NCBI RefSeq assembly: GCF_013386165.1
Contig: NZ_JACAOS010000001.1
Location: 707,229-771,228, forward strand
Length of the DNA stretch: 64,000 nucleotides
Direction: 5' to 3'
Origin: Pseudomonas gingeri
Lineage (GTDB): Bacteria; Pseudomonadota; Gammaproteobacteria; Pseudomonadales; Pseudomonadaceae
Position 1 is the first letter of the stretch; every line of letters begins with the position of its first letter. This document shows, piece by piece, positions 11,438-20,183 of the stretch. The notes beneath the pieces are model-generated. The model saw only the letters and a program-made list of their open reading frames with translations, was not told the origin of the DNA and did no database searches. A program made the translations under genes and the position numbers.

Positions 11438-11905
11438 ATGCGCGCGCAAAACGGGGTTCAGTCGTTCGCACATCGCTGTCGCGTTTATTACGAGGACACC
11501 GATGCCGGCGGCATCGTGTATTACGTCAATTACCTTAAGTTCATGGAGCGGGCTCGAACCGAGCGGCTACGGGCACTGGGCTTTGCCCAATCGTCGCTGG
11601 CAGGGGAGAACCTGTTGTTCGTCGTGCATTCCAGCGAAGCGCGTTACCACGCGCCGGCGCGATTGGACGATGAGCTGTTGATCAGCGCCGAGGTGATCGA
11701 GCTGAACCGTGCGAGCCTGCGCTTCAAGCAGCAGGTCAGGCGTGCTGATGATGAAACGCTGCTCTGTGAAGGGCGGTTCCTGGTGGCCTGTGTGCGCGCC
11801 GATAGTTTAAAACCCCGGGCCATTCCAGAAGCCTTGCGTTCGGCCTTTGCCGACACAAGCGGCGCGGGTACTCACTTAGAGCAGGAGATAAAGCGTGGAA
11901 GCTAA
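11438..11905 (+). CDS. ybgC: Tol-Pal-associated acyl-CoA thioesterase YbgC
   Basis: A hot-dog-fold thioesterase of 155 residues, first gene of the tol-pal cluster. The active-site motif [26 protein letters not shown] is intact, with the catalytic Asp in EDTDAGG. Family members hydrolyse short acyl-CoA or act on acyl-ACP near phospholipid synthesis. The gene overlaps tolQ by 11 bases, which marks it as part of the same operon. The 138-base gap after ruvB should hold the operon promoter. Confidence 0.92.
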   Translation: MRAQNGVQSFAHRCRVYYEDTDAGGIVYYVNYLKFMERARTERLRALGFAQSSLAGENLLFVVHSSEARYHAPARLDDELLISAEVIELNRASLRFKQQVRRADDETLLCEGRFLVACVRADSLKPRAIPEALRSAFADTSGAGTHLEQEIKRGS

Positions 11906-12590
11906 CGTCGTCGACCATTCCTCCATGTGGAGCTTGGTCAGCAATGCCAGCATCGTGGTGCAATTGGTCATGCTGATCCTGTTGGCCGCCTCGGTCACCT
12001 CATGGGTCATGATTTTTCAGCGCAGCAACCTGCTGCGCGCCGGTCGCCGGGCCCTGGAGAGCTTCGAGGAGCGCTTCTGGTCGGGTATCGACCTGTCCAA
12101 GCTCTACCGTCAGGCCGGCAGCAACCCGGATCCGGACTCGGGCGTGGAACAGATCTTCCGTGCCGGCTTCAAGGAGTTTTCCCGTCTGCGCCAGCAACCG
12201 GGCGTTGATCCGGAAGCGGTCATGGAAGGCGTCTCGCGTGCCATGCGCGTGGCCATCTCCCGCGAAGAAGAAAAGCTCGAGCAGAGCCTGCCGTTCCTCG
12301 CCACCGTCGGTTCCGTCAGCCCGTACATCGGCCTGTTCGGTACCGTCTGGGGGATCATGAACTCCTTCCGTGGCCTGGCTACCGCCCAGCAGGCGACCCT
12401 GGCCACCGTGGCCCCGGGCATTTCCGAAGCACTGGTGGCTACGGCGATCGGCCTGTTCGCGGCGATTCCGGCAGTTATCGCCTACAACCGCTTCGCGGCC
12501 CGTGGCGAGACCCTGATCAGCCGTTACTACACCTTCGCCGATGAGTTCCAGGCGATCCTGCACCGCAAAGTGCACACCAGCGAAGAGTGA
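11895..12590 (+). CDS. tolQ: Tol-Pal system inner-membrane protein TolQ
   Basis: TolQ is the three-helix inner-membrane subunit that with TolR forms the proton-driven motor energising TolA. Helix 1 lies near residues 15-37, and helices 2 and 3 in the C-terminal half ([17 protein letters not shown]..., [20 protein letters not shown]), which is the MotA/ExbB signature. The start is GTG inside ybgC, with GCAGGAG upstream. Confidence 0.96.
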   Translation: MEANVVDHSSMWSLVSNASIVVQLVMLILLAASVTSWVMIFQRSNLLRAGRRALESFEERFWSGIDLSKLYRQAGSNPDPDSGVEQIFRAGFKEFSRLRQQPGVDPEAVMEGVSRAMRVAISREEEKLEQSLPFLATVGSVSPYIGLFGTVWGIMNSFRGLATAQQATLATVAPGISEALVATAIGLFAAIPAVIAYNRFAARGETLISRYYTFADEFQAILHRKVHTSEE

Positions 12591-12604
12591 GCAGGTAAAT
12601 CCCC

Positions 12605-13057
12605 ATGGCCCGAGTTCGCCACAAACGCAAGCCGGTCGCCGAGATGAACGTGGTGCCCTACATCGACGTGATGTTGGTGCTGCTGGTTATCTTCATGGTG
12701 ACCGCGCCGATGCTCAATCAGGGCGTGAAGGTTGATCTGCCCAAGGTTTCCAGCGAAGCCTTGCCGCAGGACAACAACACCCAGGTCCTGACCATCTCGA
12801 TCAAGGCTGACAAGACCTATTACTGGAACCTTGGCAGTGAAGTCGACACCGAAAAACAGCAGGACAGGGCCATGACCCTGCCGCAGATGACCGACGCGGT
12901 GACCAAGATCATCCGTGCCGGCACCGAAGGCGGCAAGCGTACCCAGGTGTTCATTCGCGGTGACAAGACCGTTGACTATGGTTCCGTCATGGGTGCCATG
13001 GGCGGTCTGCAGAAGGCCGGCGTCGGTAATGTTGGCTTGATTACCGAGGCCCCCTGA
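12605..13057 (+). CDS. tolR: Tol-Pal system protein TolR
   Basis: This 150-residue protein has a single N-terminal membrane helix carrying the essential Asp (PYIDVMLVLLVIFMVTAPM) and a periplasmic ExbD-like domain. It shuttles with TolQ to convert the proton gradient into force on TolA. Its TGA shares one base with the tolA ATG (TGATG), so the two are translationally coupled. Confidence 0.96.
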   Translation: MARVRHKRKPVAEMNVVPYIDVMLVLLVIFMVTAPMLNQGVKVDLPKVSSEALPQDNNTQVLTISIKADKTYYWNLGSEVDTEKQQDRAMTLPQMTDAVTKIIRAGTEGGKRTQVFIRGDKTVDYGSVMGAMGGLQKAGVGNVGLITEAP

Positions 13058-14121
13058 TGCACCAACAGCGAGAGCCGTCCGCGTCGGAAAGCTACTTCTG
13101 GCCGAGCGTCTGGGCGATTGGCCTGCATATCCTGATCTTTGGCATGCTGTTCGTCAGCTTTGCCATGACGCCGGATCTGCCGGAGGCCAAGCCGATTGTC
13201 CAGGCGACCCTGTATCAGCTGAAATCGAAAAGTCAGGCGACCACCCAGACCAATCAGAAGATTGCGGGTGAGGCGAAGAAATCCGCCGCACGCCAGACCG
13301 AAGTCGAACAGATGGAACAGAAGAAGGTCGAGCAGGAAGCGATCAAGGCTGCGGAACAAAAGAAAGAGGAAGCGGCTCAAAAGGCCGATGAAGCCAAGAA
13401 GTCCGACGAGGCCAAGAAAGCGGACGAGGCTAAAAAGGCCGATGAGGCCAAGAAAGCCGACGACGCGAAGAAGGCTGCCGAGGCGAAAAAGGAATTGGCC
13501 GATATAGCCAAGAAGAAAGCCGACGACGAAGCCAAGAAGGCCGCTGAAGAAGAGGCCAAGCAGGCCGCTGACGACGCGAAGAAGAAAATCGTCGAAGACG
13601 CCAAGAAAAAAGCGGCCGAAGACGCGAAGAAGAAATCCGAAGCTGACGAGGCGAAGAAGAAAATCGCCGAAGACGCGAAGAAGAAAGCGGCTGCCGATGC
13701 TGCGAAGAAGAAATCGCAGGATGCGGCGCGTAAATCTGCCGAAGAGAAAAAGGCCCAGGCCCTGGCAGACTTGCTTTCCGACACGCCGCAGCGCCAACAG
13801 GCCCTGGCTGATGAGCAGGGTGATGAAACGGCGGGCAGTTTCGATGATCTGATTCGTTCCCGGGCGGCAGAAGGGTGGGCACGTCCTCCTTCGGCGCGTA
13901 AAGGGATGACGGTGGTGTTGCAAATCGGCATGTTGCCGGACGGCACGGTGACTTCGGTCACGGTGGCCAAGACCAGCGGCGATGGCCCGTTTGACGCCTC
14001 GGCGGTAGCGGCGGTCAAGAATATTGGTCGTTTGACGGAAATGCAGGGAATGAAACCGAGCGACTTTGCTCCCTATCGTTCCTTCAAGATGACATTCACA
14101 CCTGAGGATCTAGCCTTGTGA
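13057..14121 (+). CDS. tolA: Tol-Pal system protein TolA
   Basis: TolA bridges the inner membrane and the Pal/TolB complex. It has one N-terminal membrane helix (about residues 14-34), a long charged helical domain II made of repeated EAKK/DAKK units (about 80-245), and a compact C-terminal domain III (about 255-354). The low-complexity helix gives strong lysine, alanine and glutamate bias and long spurious frames on the other strand. The length of 354 is typical for Pseudomonas. tolB begins inside its stop codon (GTGA). Confidence 0.96.
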   Translation: MHQQREPSASESYFWPSVWAIGLHILIFGMLFVSFAMTPDLPEAKPIVQATLYQLKSKSQATTQTNQKIAGEAKKSAARQTEVEQMEQKKVEQEAIKAAEQKKEEAAQKADEAKKSDEAKKADEAKKADEAKKADDAKKAAEAKKELADIAKKKADDEAKKAAEEEAKQAADDAKKKIVEDAKKKAAEDAKKKSEADEAKKKIAEDAKKKAAADAAKKKSQDAARKSAEEKKAQALADLLSDTPQRQQALADEQGDETAGSFDDLIRSRAAEGWARPPSARKGMTVVLQIGMLPDGTVTSVTVAKTSGDGPFDASAVAAVKNIGRLTEMQGMKPSDFAPYRSFKMTFTPEDLAL

Positions 14122-15419
14122 GAAACCTTCTTCGAACAATGCTTGTCGTGATCTGCTGCCTGGCAGGGATGGCGATGGCGGATGAAAAGAACATTCTGGT
14201 TACCAGCGGCAGCGATCGGGCCACGCCCATCGCGGTCGTACCGTTCGGCTGGCAGGGCGGTAGCGTCCTGCCGGACGACATGGCCCAGATCATCAGCGAC
14301 GACCTGCGTAACTCCGGTTACTACTCGCCGATTCCGAAACAGAACATGATCAGCCTGCCGACCCAGGCCAGCGAAGTCATCTACCGTGACTGGAAGGCCC
14401 TGGGCGCCCAGTACATCATGGTCGGCAGCATTGTTCCGGCCGGCGGTCGCCTGCAGGTGCAGTACGCACTGTTCAACGTCGCCACCGAGCAGCAAGTGCT
14501 GACCGGCAGCGTCTCGGGCACGGTCGATCAGTTGCGCGACATGTCGCACTACATCTCCGACCAGTCGTTCGAAAAACTCACCGGCATCAAGGGTGCGTTC
14601 TCCACACGCATGCTCTATGTCACGGCTGAACGCTTCTCGGTGAACAACACCCGCTACACCCTGCAACGCTCGGACTATGACGGTGCACGCGCAGTGACCC
14701 TGCTGCAATCGCGCGAGCCGATCCTGTCGCCGCGTTTCGCCCCGGATGGCAAGCGTATCGCCTATGTGTCGTTCGAACAGAAGCGTCCGCGCATCTTCGT
14801 CCAGCACATCGACACCGGTCGTCGTGAGCAGATCACCAACTTCGAAGGCCTCAACGGTGCACCGGCCTGGTCGCCGGACGGTAATCGCCTGGCGTTCGTG
14901 CTGTCCAAGGACGGCAACCCGGACATCTACGTGATGGACATGGCTTCGCGCCAGATGAGTCGCGTCACCAGCGGCCCGGGCATCAACACCGAACCGTTCT
15001 GGGGCAAGGATGGCTCGACCATCTACTTCACCTCCGATCGCGGCGGCAAGCCACAGATCTACAAGACCAGCGTCGGTGGCGGCGGTGCGGAGCGCGTGAC
15101 CTTTATCGGTAACTACAACGCCGCGCCGAAGCTGTCGGCAGATGAGAAGACCCTGGTGATGATTCACCGCCAGGACGGCTTCACCAATTTCCGTGTGGCG
15201 GCCCAGGATTTGCAGCGTGGGACAGTAAAAATACTGACAGACACCAACCTTGATGAGTCAGCCACTGTCGCACCCAACGGCACCATGGTAATCTACGCCA
15301 CCGCCCAGCAGGGCCGGGGAGTCTTGATGCTCGTGTCCATCAATGGACGCGTAAGGCTCCCGCTTCCTACCGCTCAAGGCGAAGTCAGAGAACCTTCCTG
15401 GTCCCCTTACCTGAACTGA
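14118..15419 (+). CDS. tolB: Tol-Pal system beta-propeller protein TolB
   Basis: Periplasmic TolB has a signal peptide ([25 protein letters not shown]), an N-terminal alpha/beta domain, and a six-bladed propeller marked by repeated PDG and SPDG turns ([31 protein letters not shown]). It binds Pal and TolA and takes part in outer-membrane constriction. It starts with GTG overlapping tolA by 4 bases, and its 433 residues are full length. Confidence 0.96.
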   Translation: MRNLLRTMLVVICCLAGMAMADEKNILVTSGSDRATPIAVVPFGWQGGSVLPDDMAQIISDDLRNSGYYSPIPKQNMISLPTQASEVIYRDWKALGAQYIMVGSIVPAGGRLQVQYALFNVATEQQVLTGSVSGTVDQLRDMSHYISDQSFEKLTGIKGAFSTRMLYVTAERFSVNNTRYTLQRSDYDGARAVTLLQSREPILSPRFAPDGKRIAYVSFEQKRPRIFVQHIDTGRREQITNFEGLNGAPAWSPDGNRLAFVLSKDGNPDIYVMDMASRQMSRVTSGPGINTEPFWGKDGSTIYFTSDRGGKPQIYKTSVGGGGAERVTFIGNYNAAPKLSADEKTLVMIHRQDGFTNFRVAAQDLQRGTVKILTDTNLDESATVAPNGTMVIYATAQQGRGVLMLVSINGRVRLPLPTAQGEVREPSWSPYLN

Positions 15420-15472
15420 CGCGGCGCTTTACGATTTTGCTTAACACACTGGGGTTCATTAGGAGTTTTACG

Positions 15473-15970
15473 ATGGAAATGCTGAAGTTTGGTAAATTTG
15501 CTGCGCTGGCTCTGGCCATGGCTGTAGCTGTAGGTTGCTCGTCCAAAGGCGGCGACAATGCCGGTCAAGGCGCTGTAGATCCAAACGCTGGTTACGCCGC
15601 TAACACCGGTGCAGTTGATGGTTCCCTGAGCGAAGAAGCTGCTCTGCGCGCTATCACCACTTTCTACTTCGAATACGACAGCTCGGACCTGAAGCCAGAA
15701 GCCATGCGCTCCCTGGACGTTCACGCCAAGGACCTGAAAGCTAGCGGCGCTAAAGTCGTTCTGGAAGGTAACACCGACGAACGTGGTACTCGCGAGTACA
15801 ACATGGCACTGGGCGAGCGTCGTGCGAAAGCCGTTCAACGCTACCTGGTACTGCAAGGTGTTGCTCCAGGTCAGCTGGAACTGGTTTCCTACGGTAAAGA
15901 GCGTCCAGTTGCTACTGGCCACGACGAGCAGTCCTGGGCTCAAAACCGTCGCGTCGAACTGCGTAAGTAA
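15473..15970 (+). CDS. pal: Peptidoglycan-associated lipoprotein Pal/OprL
   Basis: The 165-residue lipoprotein is anchored in the outer membrane. The lipobox AVGC puts the lipidated Cys at residue 22. The OmpA-like domain that binds peptidoglycan is complete ([10 protein letters not shown]..., [25 protein letters not shown]). I chose ATG 15473 because AGGAG lies seven bases upstream and the signal sequence then starts correctly. The gene reads with a codon bias of high expression, unlike its neighbours. Confidence 0.97.
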   Translation: MEMLKFGKFAALALAMAVAVGCSSKGGDNAGQGAVDPNAGYAANTGAVDGSLSEEAALRAITTFYFEYDSSDLKPEAMRSLDVHAKDLKASGAKVVLEGNTDERGTREYNMALGERRAKAVQRYLVLQGVAPGQLELVSYGKERPVATGHDEQSWAQNRRVELRK

Positions 15971-15976
15971 TTCGTC

Positions 15977-16798
15977 ATGCGAACGTGCCGTCGTGCTGTA
16001 ACTGTTTTGGCTCTCAGCCTTATGCCGCTTGCGGCGTGGGCTGCGGTTCCTGTGGTCGATAACAACTCCGGCAACAATAGCGGTGGGAGTTATCCGCCTG
16101 CGGGTTACGGTACGAACGGCGCCTATGCCGGGGGAGGGGTTTCGACCCCTGTCTCGGCACAGGGCGAGCTGTTCAATCAATTGCAACGCATGCAGGAACA
16201 ACTCGCGCAGCAACAAGGCGTGATCGAAGTTCTGCAAAACGATGTAGCGCGCATGAAGCAGGAAAACCTGGAGCGATACCAGGATCTTGATCGGCGCATA
16301 GGCAGTGGCGGCGCTCCGGCGGCTGCGGCTCCTGATAATTCTGCAACCGGTGGCGATGTCAACGCCGCCGCCGGTGCTGCACCTGCTGCCCAGGCCCCCG
16401 CGGCCAGCAGCGAGCCGGGTGATCCGGCCAAGGAAAAGCTCTACTACGACGCTGCCTTCGACCTGATCAAGGCCAAGGACTTCGACAAGGCCAGCCAGGC
16501 GTTCAGCGCTTTCCTGCGCAAGTACCCCAACAGCCAGTACGCCGGCAACGCGCAGTACTGGTTGGGCGAAGTGAACCTGGCCAAGGGCGACCTGCAAGGC
16601 GCCGGCCAGGCGTTTGCCAAGGTCAGCCAGCTGTATCCCAAGCACGCCAAAGTGCCGGATTCGCTGTACAAGCTGGCGGACGTAGAGCGTCGCCTGGGTC
16701 ATACCGACAAGGTCAAAGGTATTCTGCAGCAGGTGGTTTCCCAATATCCGGGGACTTCCGCCGCGCAGTTGGCACAGCGCGATCTGCAGCGTATGTGA
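15977..16798 (+). CDS. cpoB: Cell division coordinator CpoB (YbgF)
   Basis: This periplasmic 273-residue protein has a signal peptide to about residue 24, an N-terminal trimeric coiled coil (QGELFNQLQRMQEQLAQQQG, with heptads to about residue 103), an Ala/Pro-rich linker, and TPR repeats from about residue 155 (YYDAAFDLIKAKDFDKASQAF). CpoB links Tol-Pal constriction to septal peptidoglycan synthesis. It begins six bases after pal and is the last gene of the operon before a strong terminator. Confidence 0.94.
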   Translation: MRTCRRAVTVLALSLMPLAAWAAVPVVDNNSGNNSGGSYPPAGYGTNGAYAGGGVSTPVSAQGELFNQLQRMQEQLAQQQGVIEVLQNDVARMKQENLERYQDLDRRIGSGGAPAAAAPDNSATGGDVNAAAGAAPAAQAPAASSEPGDPAKEKLYYDAAFDLIKAKDFDKASQAFSAFLRKYPNSQYAGNAQYWLGEVNLAKGDLQGAGQAFAKVSQLYPKHAKVPDSLYKLADVERRLGHTDKVKGILQQVVSQYPGTSAAQLAQRDLQRM

Positions 16799-16820
16799 CG
16801 GCCGACGGCCTGCTTGAAGA

Positions 16821-16845
16821 AACCCGCGCTTGTCGCGGGTTTTTT
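16821..16845 (+). terminator. Terminator of the tol-pal operon
   Basis: An ACCCGCG / CGCGGGT stem with a 5-nt loop is followed by five to six T, 22 bases after the cpoB stop. Confidence 0.9.
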
Positions 16846-16962
16846 CGTTAGAATTCACGCCCTTTTTTATGAAACACGCTGTCCTGGACTGTGCGATTGC
16901 AGGTTCATGGCGGTGCCTGACTGAGGCGGACGGCCTGTTTAGCTGTTACGCCCGTGGCGACT

Positions 16963-17610
16963 ATGCAAGACACATTGAGAATCACCGAAGTTTTTTACTC
17001 GTTGCAGGGTGAAACGCGGACGGCTGGGCTGCCCACCGTTTTCGTGCGCCTGACCGGTTGCCCGCTGCGCTGCCAGTACTGTGACAGTGCCTACGCTTTC
17101 AGCGGTGGCACCCTCATGACCCTGGACAGCCTCCTGACCCAGGTGGCCGATTACCGTCCGCGTTATGTCTGCGTGACCGGCGGCGAACCGCTGGCCCAGC
17201 CCAATGCCATTCCCTTGCTCAAGCAGCTCTGTGACGCCGGTTACAGCGTGTCCCTGGAAACCAGTGGCGCCCTGGATATCTCTGCGGTGGACACCCGGGT
17301 CAGCCGCGTGCTCGACCTGAAGACGCCGGGCTCGAAGGAATCGCATCGCAACCGCTACGAGAACATCGATCTGCTGACCCCCAACGACCAGGTCAAATTT
17401 GTGATCTGCTCGCGGGAGGACTATGACTGGGCGGTGTCCAAGCTGATTCAGTACGGTCTGGAAAAGCGTGCCGGCGAAGTCCTGTTCTCGCCGAGCCACC
17501 ACGATCTGCCGGCCCGTGAGTTGGCCGACTGGATCGTTGCGGACAACCTGCCGGTGCGGCTGCAGATGCAGTTGCACAAATATCTATGGAATGACGAGCC
17601 GGGGCGCTGA
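16963..17610 (+). CDS. queE: 7-carboxy-7-deazaguanine synthase QueE
   Basis: This radical-SAM enzyme of 215 residues makes 7-carboxy-7-deazaguanine in the queuosine pathway. The cluster motif is seen as [16 protein letters not shown] (C-x3-C-x2-C), preceded by FYSLQGE, which binds SAM or substrate. The ATG at 16963 is chosen because it gives the family start [17 protein letters not shown]; a GTG nine bases upstream is possible. It precedes queC by one base, so the two form an operon. I looked for a preQ1 riboswitch in the 100-base leader and do not see one. Confidence 0.93.
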   Translation: MQDTLRITEVFYSLQGETRTAGLPTVFVRLTGCPLRCQYCDSAYAFSGGTLMTLDSLLTQVADYRPRYVCVTGGEPLAQPNAIPLLKQLCDAGYSVSLETSGALDISAVDTRVSRVLDLKTPGSKESHRNRYENIDLLTPNDQVKFVICSREDYDWAVSKLIQYGLEKRAGEVLFSPSHHDLPARELADWIVADNLPVRLQMQLHKYLWNDEPGR

Positions 17611-17611
17611 T

Positions 17612-18301
17612 ATGACCACCCAAGCAAGCACTGACAAGAAAGCGGTAATCCTTCTCTCCGGCGGCCTGGATTCGGCCACCGTGGTGGCCATGGCGCGCGC
17701 CGAGGGCTACAGCTGCTACACCATGAGCTTCGACTACGGCCAGCGGCACCGTGCCGAGTTGCAGGCGGCCGAACGGGTGGCCCGTGACCTCGGGGCGGTC
17801 GAGCACAAGGTGATTGGCTTGAACCTCAACGGCATCGGTGGCTCGGCCCTGACCGACAGCAGCATCGATGTGCCCGAGACGCCGGGCGAAGGTATTCCGG
17901 TGACCTACGTGCCGGCGCGCAACACGGTGTTCCTGTCGTTGGCCCTTGGCTGGGCCGAGGTGCTCGGTGCCCGGGATATCTTTATCGGCGTCAACGCGGT
18001 GGACTATTCCGGTTACCCGGACTGCCGTCCCGAGTTCGTCGAGGCGTTCGAAACCCTGGCCAACCTCGCGACCAAAGCGGGTGTCGAGGGTAATGGTTTC
18101 CGTATCCAGGCGCCGCTGCAGAACCTCAGCAAGGGCGATATCGTCCAGGCCGGTATCAAACTCGGAGTCGACTATTCCCTGACGGTATCCTGCTATCAAG
18201 CGGATGCTAACGGCTTTGCATGTGGGAAATGTGACAGTTGCCGACTGCGTGCTGAAGGCTTCGCAGCGGCCGGAATCAGTGATCCGACACGTTATTTTTG
18301 A
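17612..18301 (+). CDS. queC: 7-cyano-7-deazaguanine synthase QueC
   Basis: QueC is the ATP-dependent enzyme that turns 7-carboxy-7-deazaguanine into preQ0, the step after QueE. The PP-loop SGGLDSAT is near residue 18, and the zinc-binding cysteines are at the end (CYQ...[12 protein letters not shown]). The length of 229 is normal, with the start ATG one base after queE. It is the last core gene before the tRNA-Lys integration site. Confidence 0.95.
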   Translation: MTTQASTDKKAVILLSGGLDSATVVAMARAEGYSCYTMSFDYGQRHRAELQAAERVARDLGAVEHKVIGLNLNGIGGSALTDSSIDVPETPGEGIPVTYVPARNTVFLSLALGWAEVLGARDIFIGVNAVDYSGYPDCRPEFVEAFETLANLATKAGVEGNGFRIQAPLQNLSKGDIVQAGIKLGVDYSLTVSCYQADANGFACGKCDSCRLRAEGFAAAGISDPTRYF

Positions 18302-18319
18302 TTTTTTTCATTTAAGGTG

Positions 18320-18347
18320 TTGAATTACCGTTAGAAATCAGTATTAT
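18320..18347 (+). promoter_or_regulatory. Promoter of tRNA-Lys
   Basis: A TTGAAT -35 (18320) and TATTAT -10 (18342-18347), 16 bases apart, lie just upstream of the tRNA gene. The -10 is followed by a GC-rich stretch, as expected for a stringently controlled tRNA promoter. Confidence 0.6.
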
Positions 18348-18364
18348 ACGCGCCACCACACAGC

Positions 18365-18440
18365 GGGTCGTTAGCTCAGTTGGTAGAGCAGTTGGCTTTT
18401 AACCAATTGGTCGTAGGTTCGAATCCCACACGACCCACCA
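18365..18440 (+). tRNA. tRNA-Lys (anticodon TTT)
   Basis: The 76-nt gene folds into a full cloverleaf. The acceptor stem GGGTCGT pairs with ACGACCC, CCA is encoded, the D arm is GCTCAGTTGGTAGAGC, the anticodon loop is CTTTTAA, and the T arm is GTAGGTTCGAATCCCAC. It lies downstream of queC exactly as PA0976.1 does in P. aeruginosa, one of the two PAPI-1 integration sites I recall from the literature. The gene is intact next to the integrated element. Confidence 0.98.
18421..18440 (+). other. Probable attL of the integrated element (3' end of tRNA-Lys)
   Basis: Tyrosine integrases of this ICE family recombine within the tRNA 3' end, which the element restores. The integrase gene starts within 2 kb of it. 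The second copy (attR) is not in the window, so the exact core length cannot be set; the range given is only the last 20 bases of the tRNA. Confidence 0.6.
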
Positions 18441-18457
18441 TATTTGTTGTAGAAGAA

Positions 18458-18500
18458 AATCCGGAATGCCCACGAAAGTGAGGAGTTCCGGATTTTTTTT
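18458..18500 (+). terminator. Terminator after tRNA-Lys
   Basis: AATCCGGAA pairs with TTCCGGATT across a 19-nt loop and is followed by a run of eight T. It ends the tRNA transcript just inside the element. Confidence 0.8.
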
Positions 18501-18830
18501 GCCTACAAAATGGCACGTTGAGCGGTTCTGAAGTCGTAAAGGGCGCAACACTTACTTGCTGACATGCAGCCGTCTGCCTCGAACATTAGTTTCGAGTTGG
18601 CGTGATGTCAATATGGAACACTCGACTTGCAGGAGCGAGGCTAGAGCGTTTTGTCAATCTGCAGCTTGTCTGCCCTGCAGAATCTCTGAGCACGCTGGGA
18701 CCTTTCCCAAAGGTCTGACAGACTATTCTTGACGCGTATTTGTTGAATTTTAGGCAGCCGCGTATGTCCAGACAGACAGTGCCGGTTCTCATGCCTGTTA
18801 GCTGCTACAGCGATCCTGCAATGGGCTGCA
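18501..18830. other. ICE left-end region without a gene
   Basis: About 330 bases lie between the tRNA terminator and the integrase stop codon. Only short frames without ribosome-binding sites occur. This is where integrase arm-binding sites would lie, but I see no clear repeated motif. Confidence 0.4.
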
Positions 18831-20183
18831 TCAGCCCCAGCTGTAGCTCTTGATACCCACCCTGCTGATCATCAGCGTGAACAACACGGACGACTCAGAC
18901 CCCTCATCCATGGATGGGGGCTGGGGTATGCCGAGATCCTCCCACCAGGTACCTGGACCATCCCATGTGAGCTCGTGACTGAGGCCGGTACCGACTGGGA
19001 GAATGGCCTGCTCCAGTGAATATCGTTCTGAACTGATGCTGGCGACTTGAGTCAGCAGTTTGGAGACTGGCGGTGATTCAGGCGGTAGCAGCAGGGAGGG
19101 GGGGGCCCCGACCACCTCAATTGCCGCCGGCGCCGGTGGGACCTCCGGTATGTGGGGTATGAGCGGTGGCTCGCCAGGATCGGGCAAGGTATTGGCCGGG
19201 GAGGCGGGAATGTGTTCGTCGACGCGTCTTTCGAACGCAATTGCTCCCTGGGCCAGGCTGCGCTCATGAAGTACGGCGCGCATGTGATCGTAATCGACCT
19301 CGATGTAACTCAAGGTGGTCGCGATATTCGAATGGTTCAGCAGGTTCTTGGTCAGGTGGATATTGCGCTCGGGCTGCCTCATCAGGTCGGTGGCCAGGGT
19401 ATGCCTGAACCGGTGCGGGGTCATGCGCACCCCAAGCGACGTGGTCAGCTTGCGATACATGCCCTCAACTTGGTCGATATTCATGACCTTGGATCGATAG
19501 TGTCTGGAGAACCGGTTGACGTTGAACAACTGATCGCCAGGAGCGAAGCCAATTTCATCTGCGGCATCCAGCAAGCGCCGTATGTGCGGTTCCAGGCCCG
19601 CCATGATCGGTATGGAGAATTCGCGGTGTGTCTTCTCCGTATCGGCCTCTACCCGAATCAGTTTGTTGAGCCAGTCGATGTCCTGGTAGCGAAGCGTCAG
19701 CAGCGCGTTCAGTCGAATGCCCGTGTAGTAGAACATCTCGAAGGCAGCCAGCCAGAACCAGGCTGGGGTGACTTTGCTGCGTTTTTTCGAGCAGCGCTCT
19801 TCCGAAACCATTGCCTTGAGCCAATCACGCGCAATCTTTATCGCGTCACGGGCGATCGTCTTGCTCGGTCGCTTCGGCGGAATCACCGCGGTTTTCTTGA
19901 ACGGGTTGGTCGTCGTATGGGTTAGTAAACCCTGTTCCAGGGCATAACCCCAGACAGTGCGCAGATGGTTGGAGTAGGTGTTCCAGCTCTGCTTCGACAG
20001 GCCGTTCTCCAGAAGCGCCCTTCGGCATCCAAGAACGCCGCGGTGATCGATGTCTTCCGCCGCGATCTCTGTACCGAAATACCTGAGCAACGCTCGGGTG
20101 GACGCCAGGTAGATTTTTCCGCTCGACTCCCTCAGGTCGTGAGTGAAGATGTAATCCTTGGCCAGTTCCAGTGGAGCGGTCAT
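18831..20183 (-). CDS. Tyrosine site-specific integrase of the ICE
   Basis: The 450-residue recombinase has an N-terminal SAM-like core-binding domain (to about residue 110) and a catalytic domain with R in YTGIRLNALLTLRYQDID, the HRFRHTLATDLM box (H-x-x-R) and LLNHSNIATTLSYIEVD with the nucleophilic Tyr. About 130 C-terminal residues after the catalytic domain are rich in proline and acidic residues and have no recognisable fold. The gene lies next to tRNA-Lys and its start overlaps the relaxase stop by 4 bases, so both may be made from one transcript. It should integrate and excise the element at the tRNA 3' end. Confidence 0.9.
   Translation of the reverse strand: MTAPLELAKDYIFTHDLRESSGKIYLASTRALLRYFGTEIAAEDIDHRGVLGCRRALLENGLSKQSWNTYSNHLRTVWGYALEQGLLTHTTTNPFKKTAVIPPKRPSKTIARDAIKIARDWLKAMVSEERCSKKRSKVTPAWFWLAAFEMFYYTGIRLNALLTLRYQDIDWLNKLIRVEADTEKTHREFSIPIMAGLEPHIRRLLDAADEIGFAPGDQLFNVNRFSRHYRSKVMNIDQVEGMYRKLTTSLGVRMTPHRFRHTLATDLMRQPERNIHLTKNLLNHSNIATTLSYIEVDYDHMRAVLHERSLAQGAIAFERRVDEHIPASPANTLPDPGEPPLIPHIPEVPPAPAAIEVVGAPPSLLLPPESPPVSKLLTQVASISSERYSLEQAILPVGTGLSHELTWDGPGTWWEDLGIPQPPSMDEGSESSVLFTLMISRVGIKSYSWG

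Noticed and set aside
12976..13923. Leu/Phe-rich open frame opposite tolA
   Set aside because: It arises from the repeated lysine/alanine/glutamate codons of the TolA helix read backwards; it only mimics a membrane protein.
16846..16962. Possible preQ1 riboswitch before queE
   Set aside because: The short leader lacks the conserved preQ1 aptamer sequence pattern.
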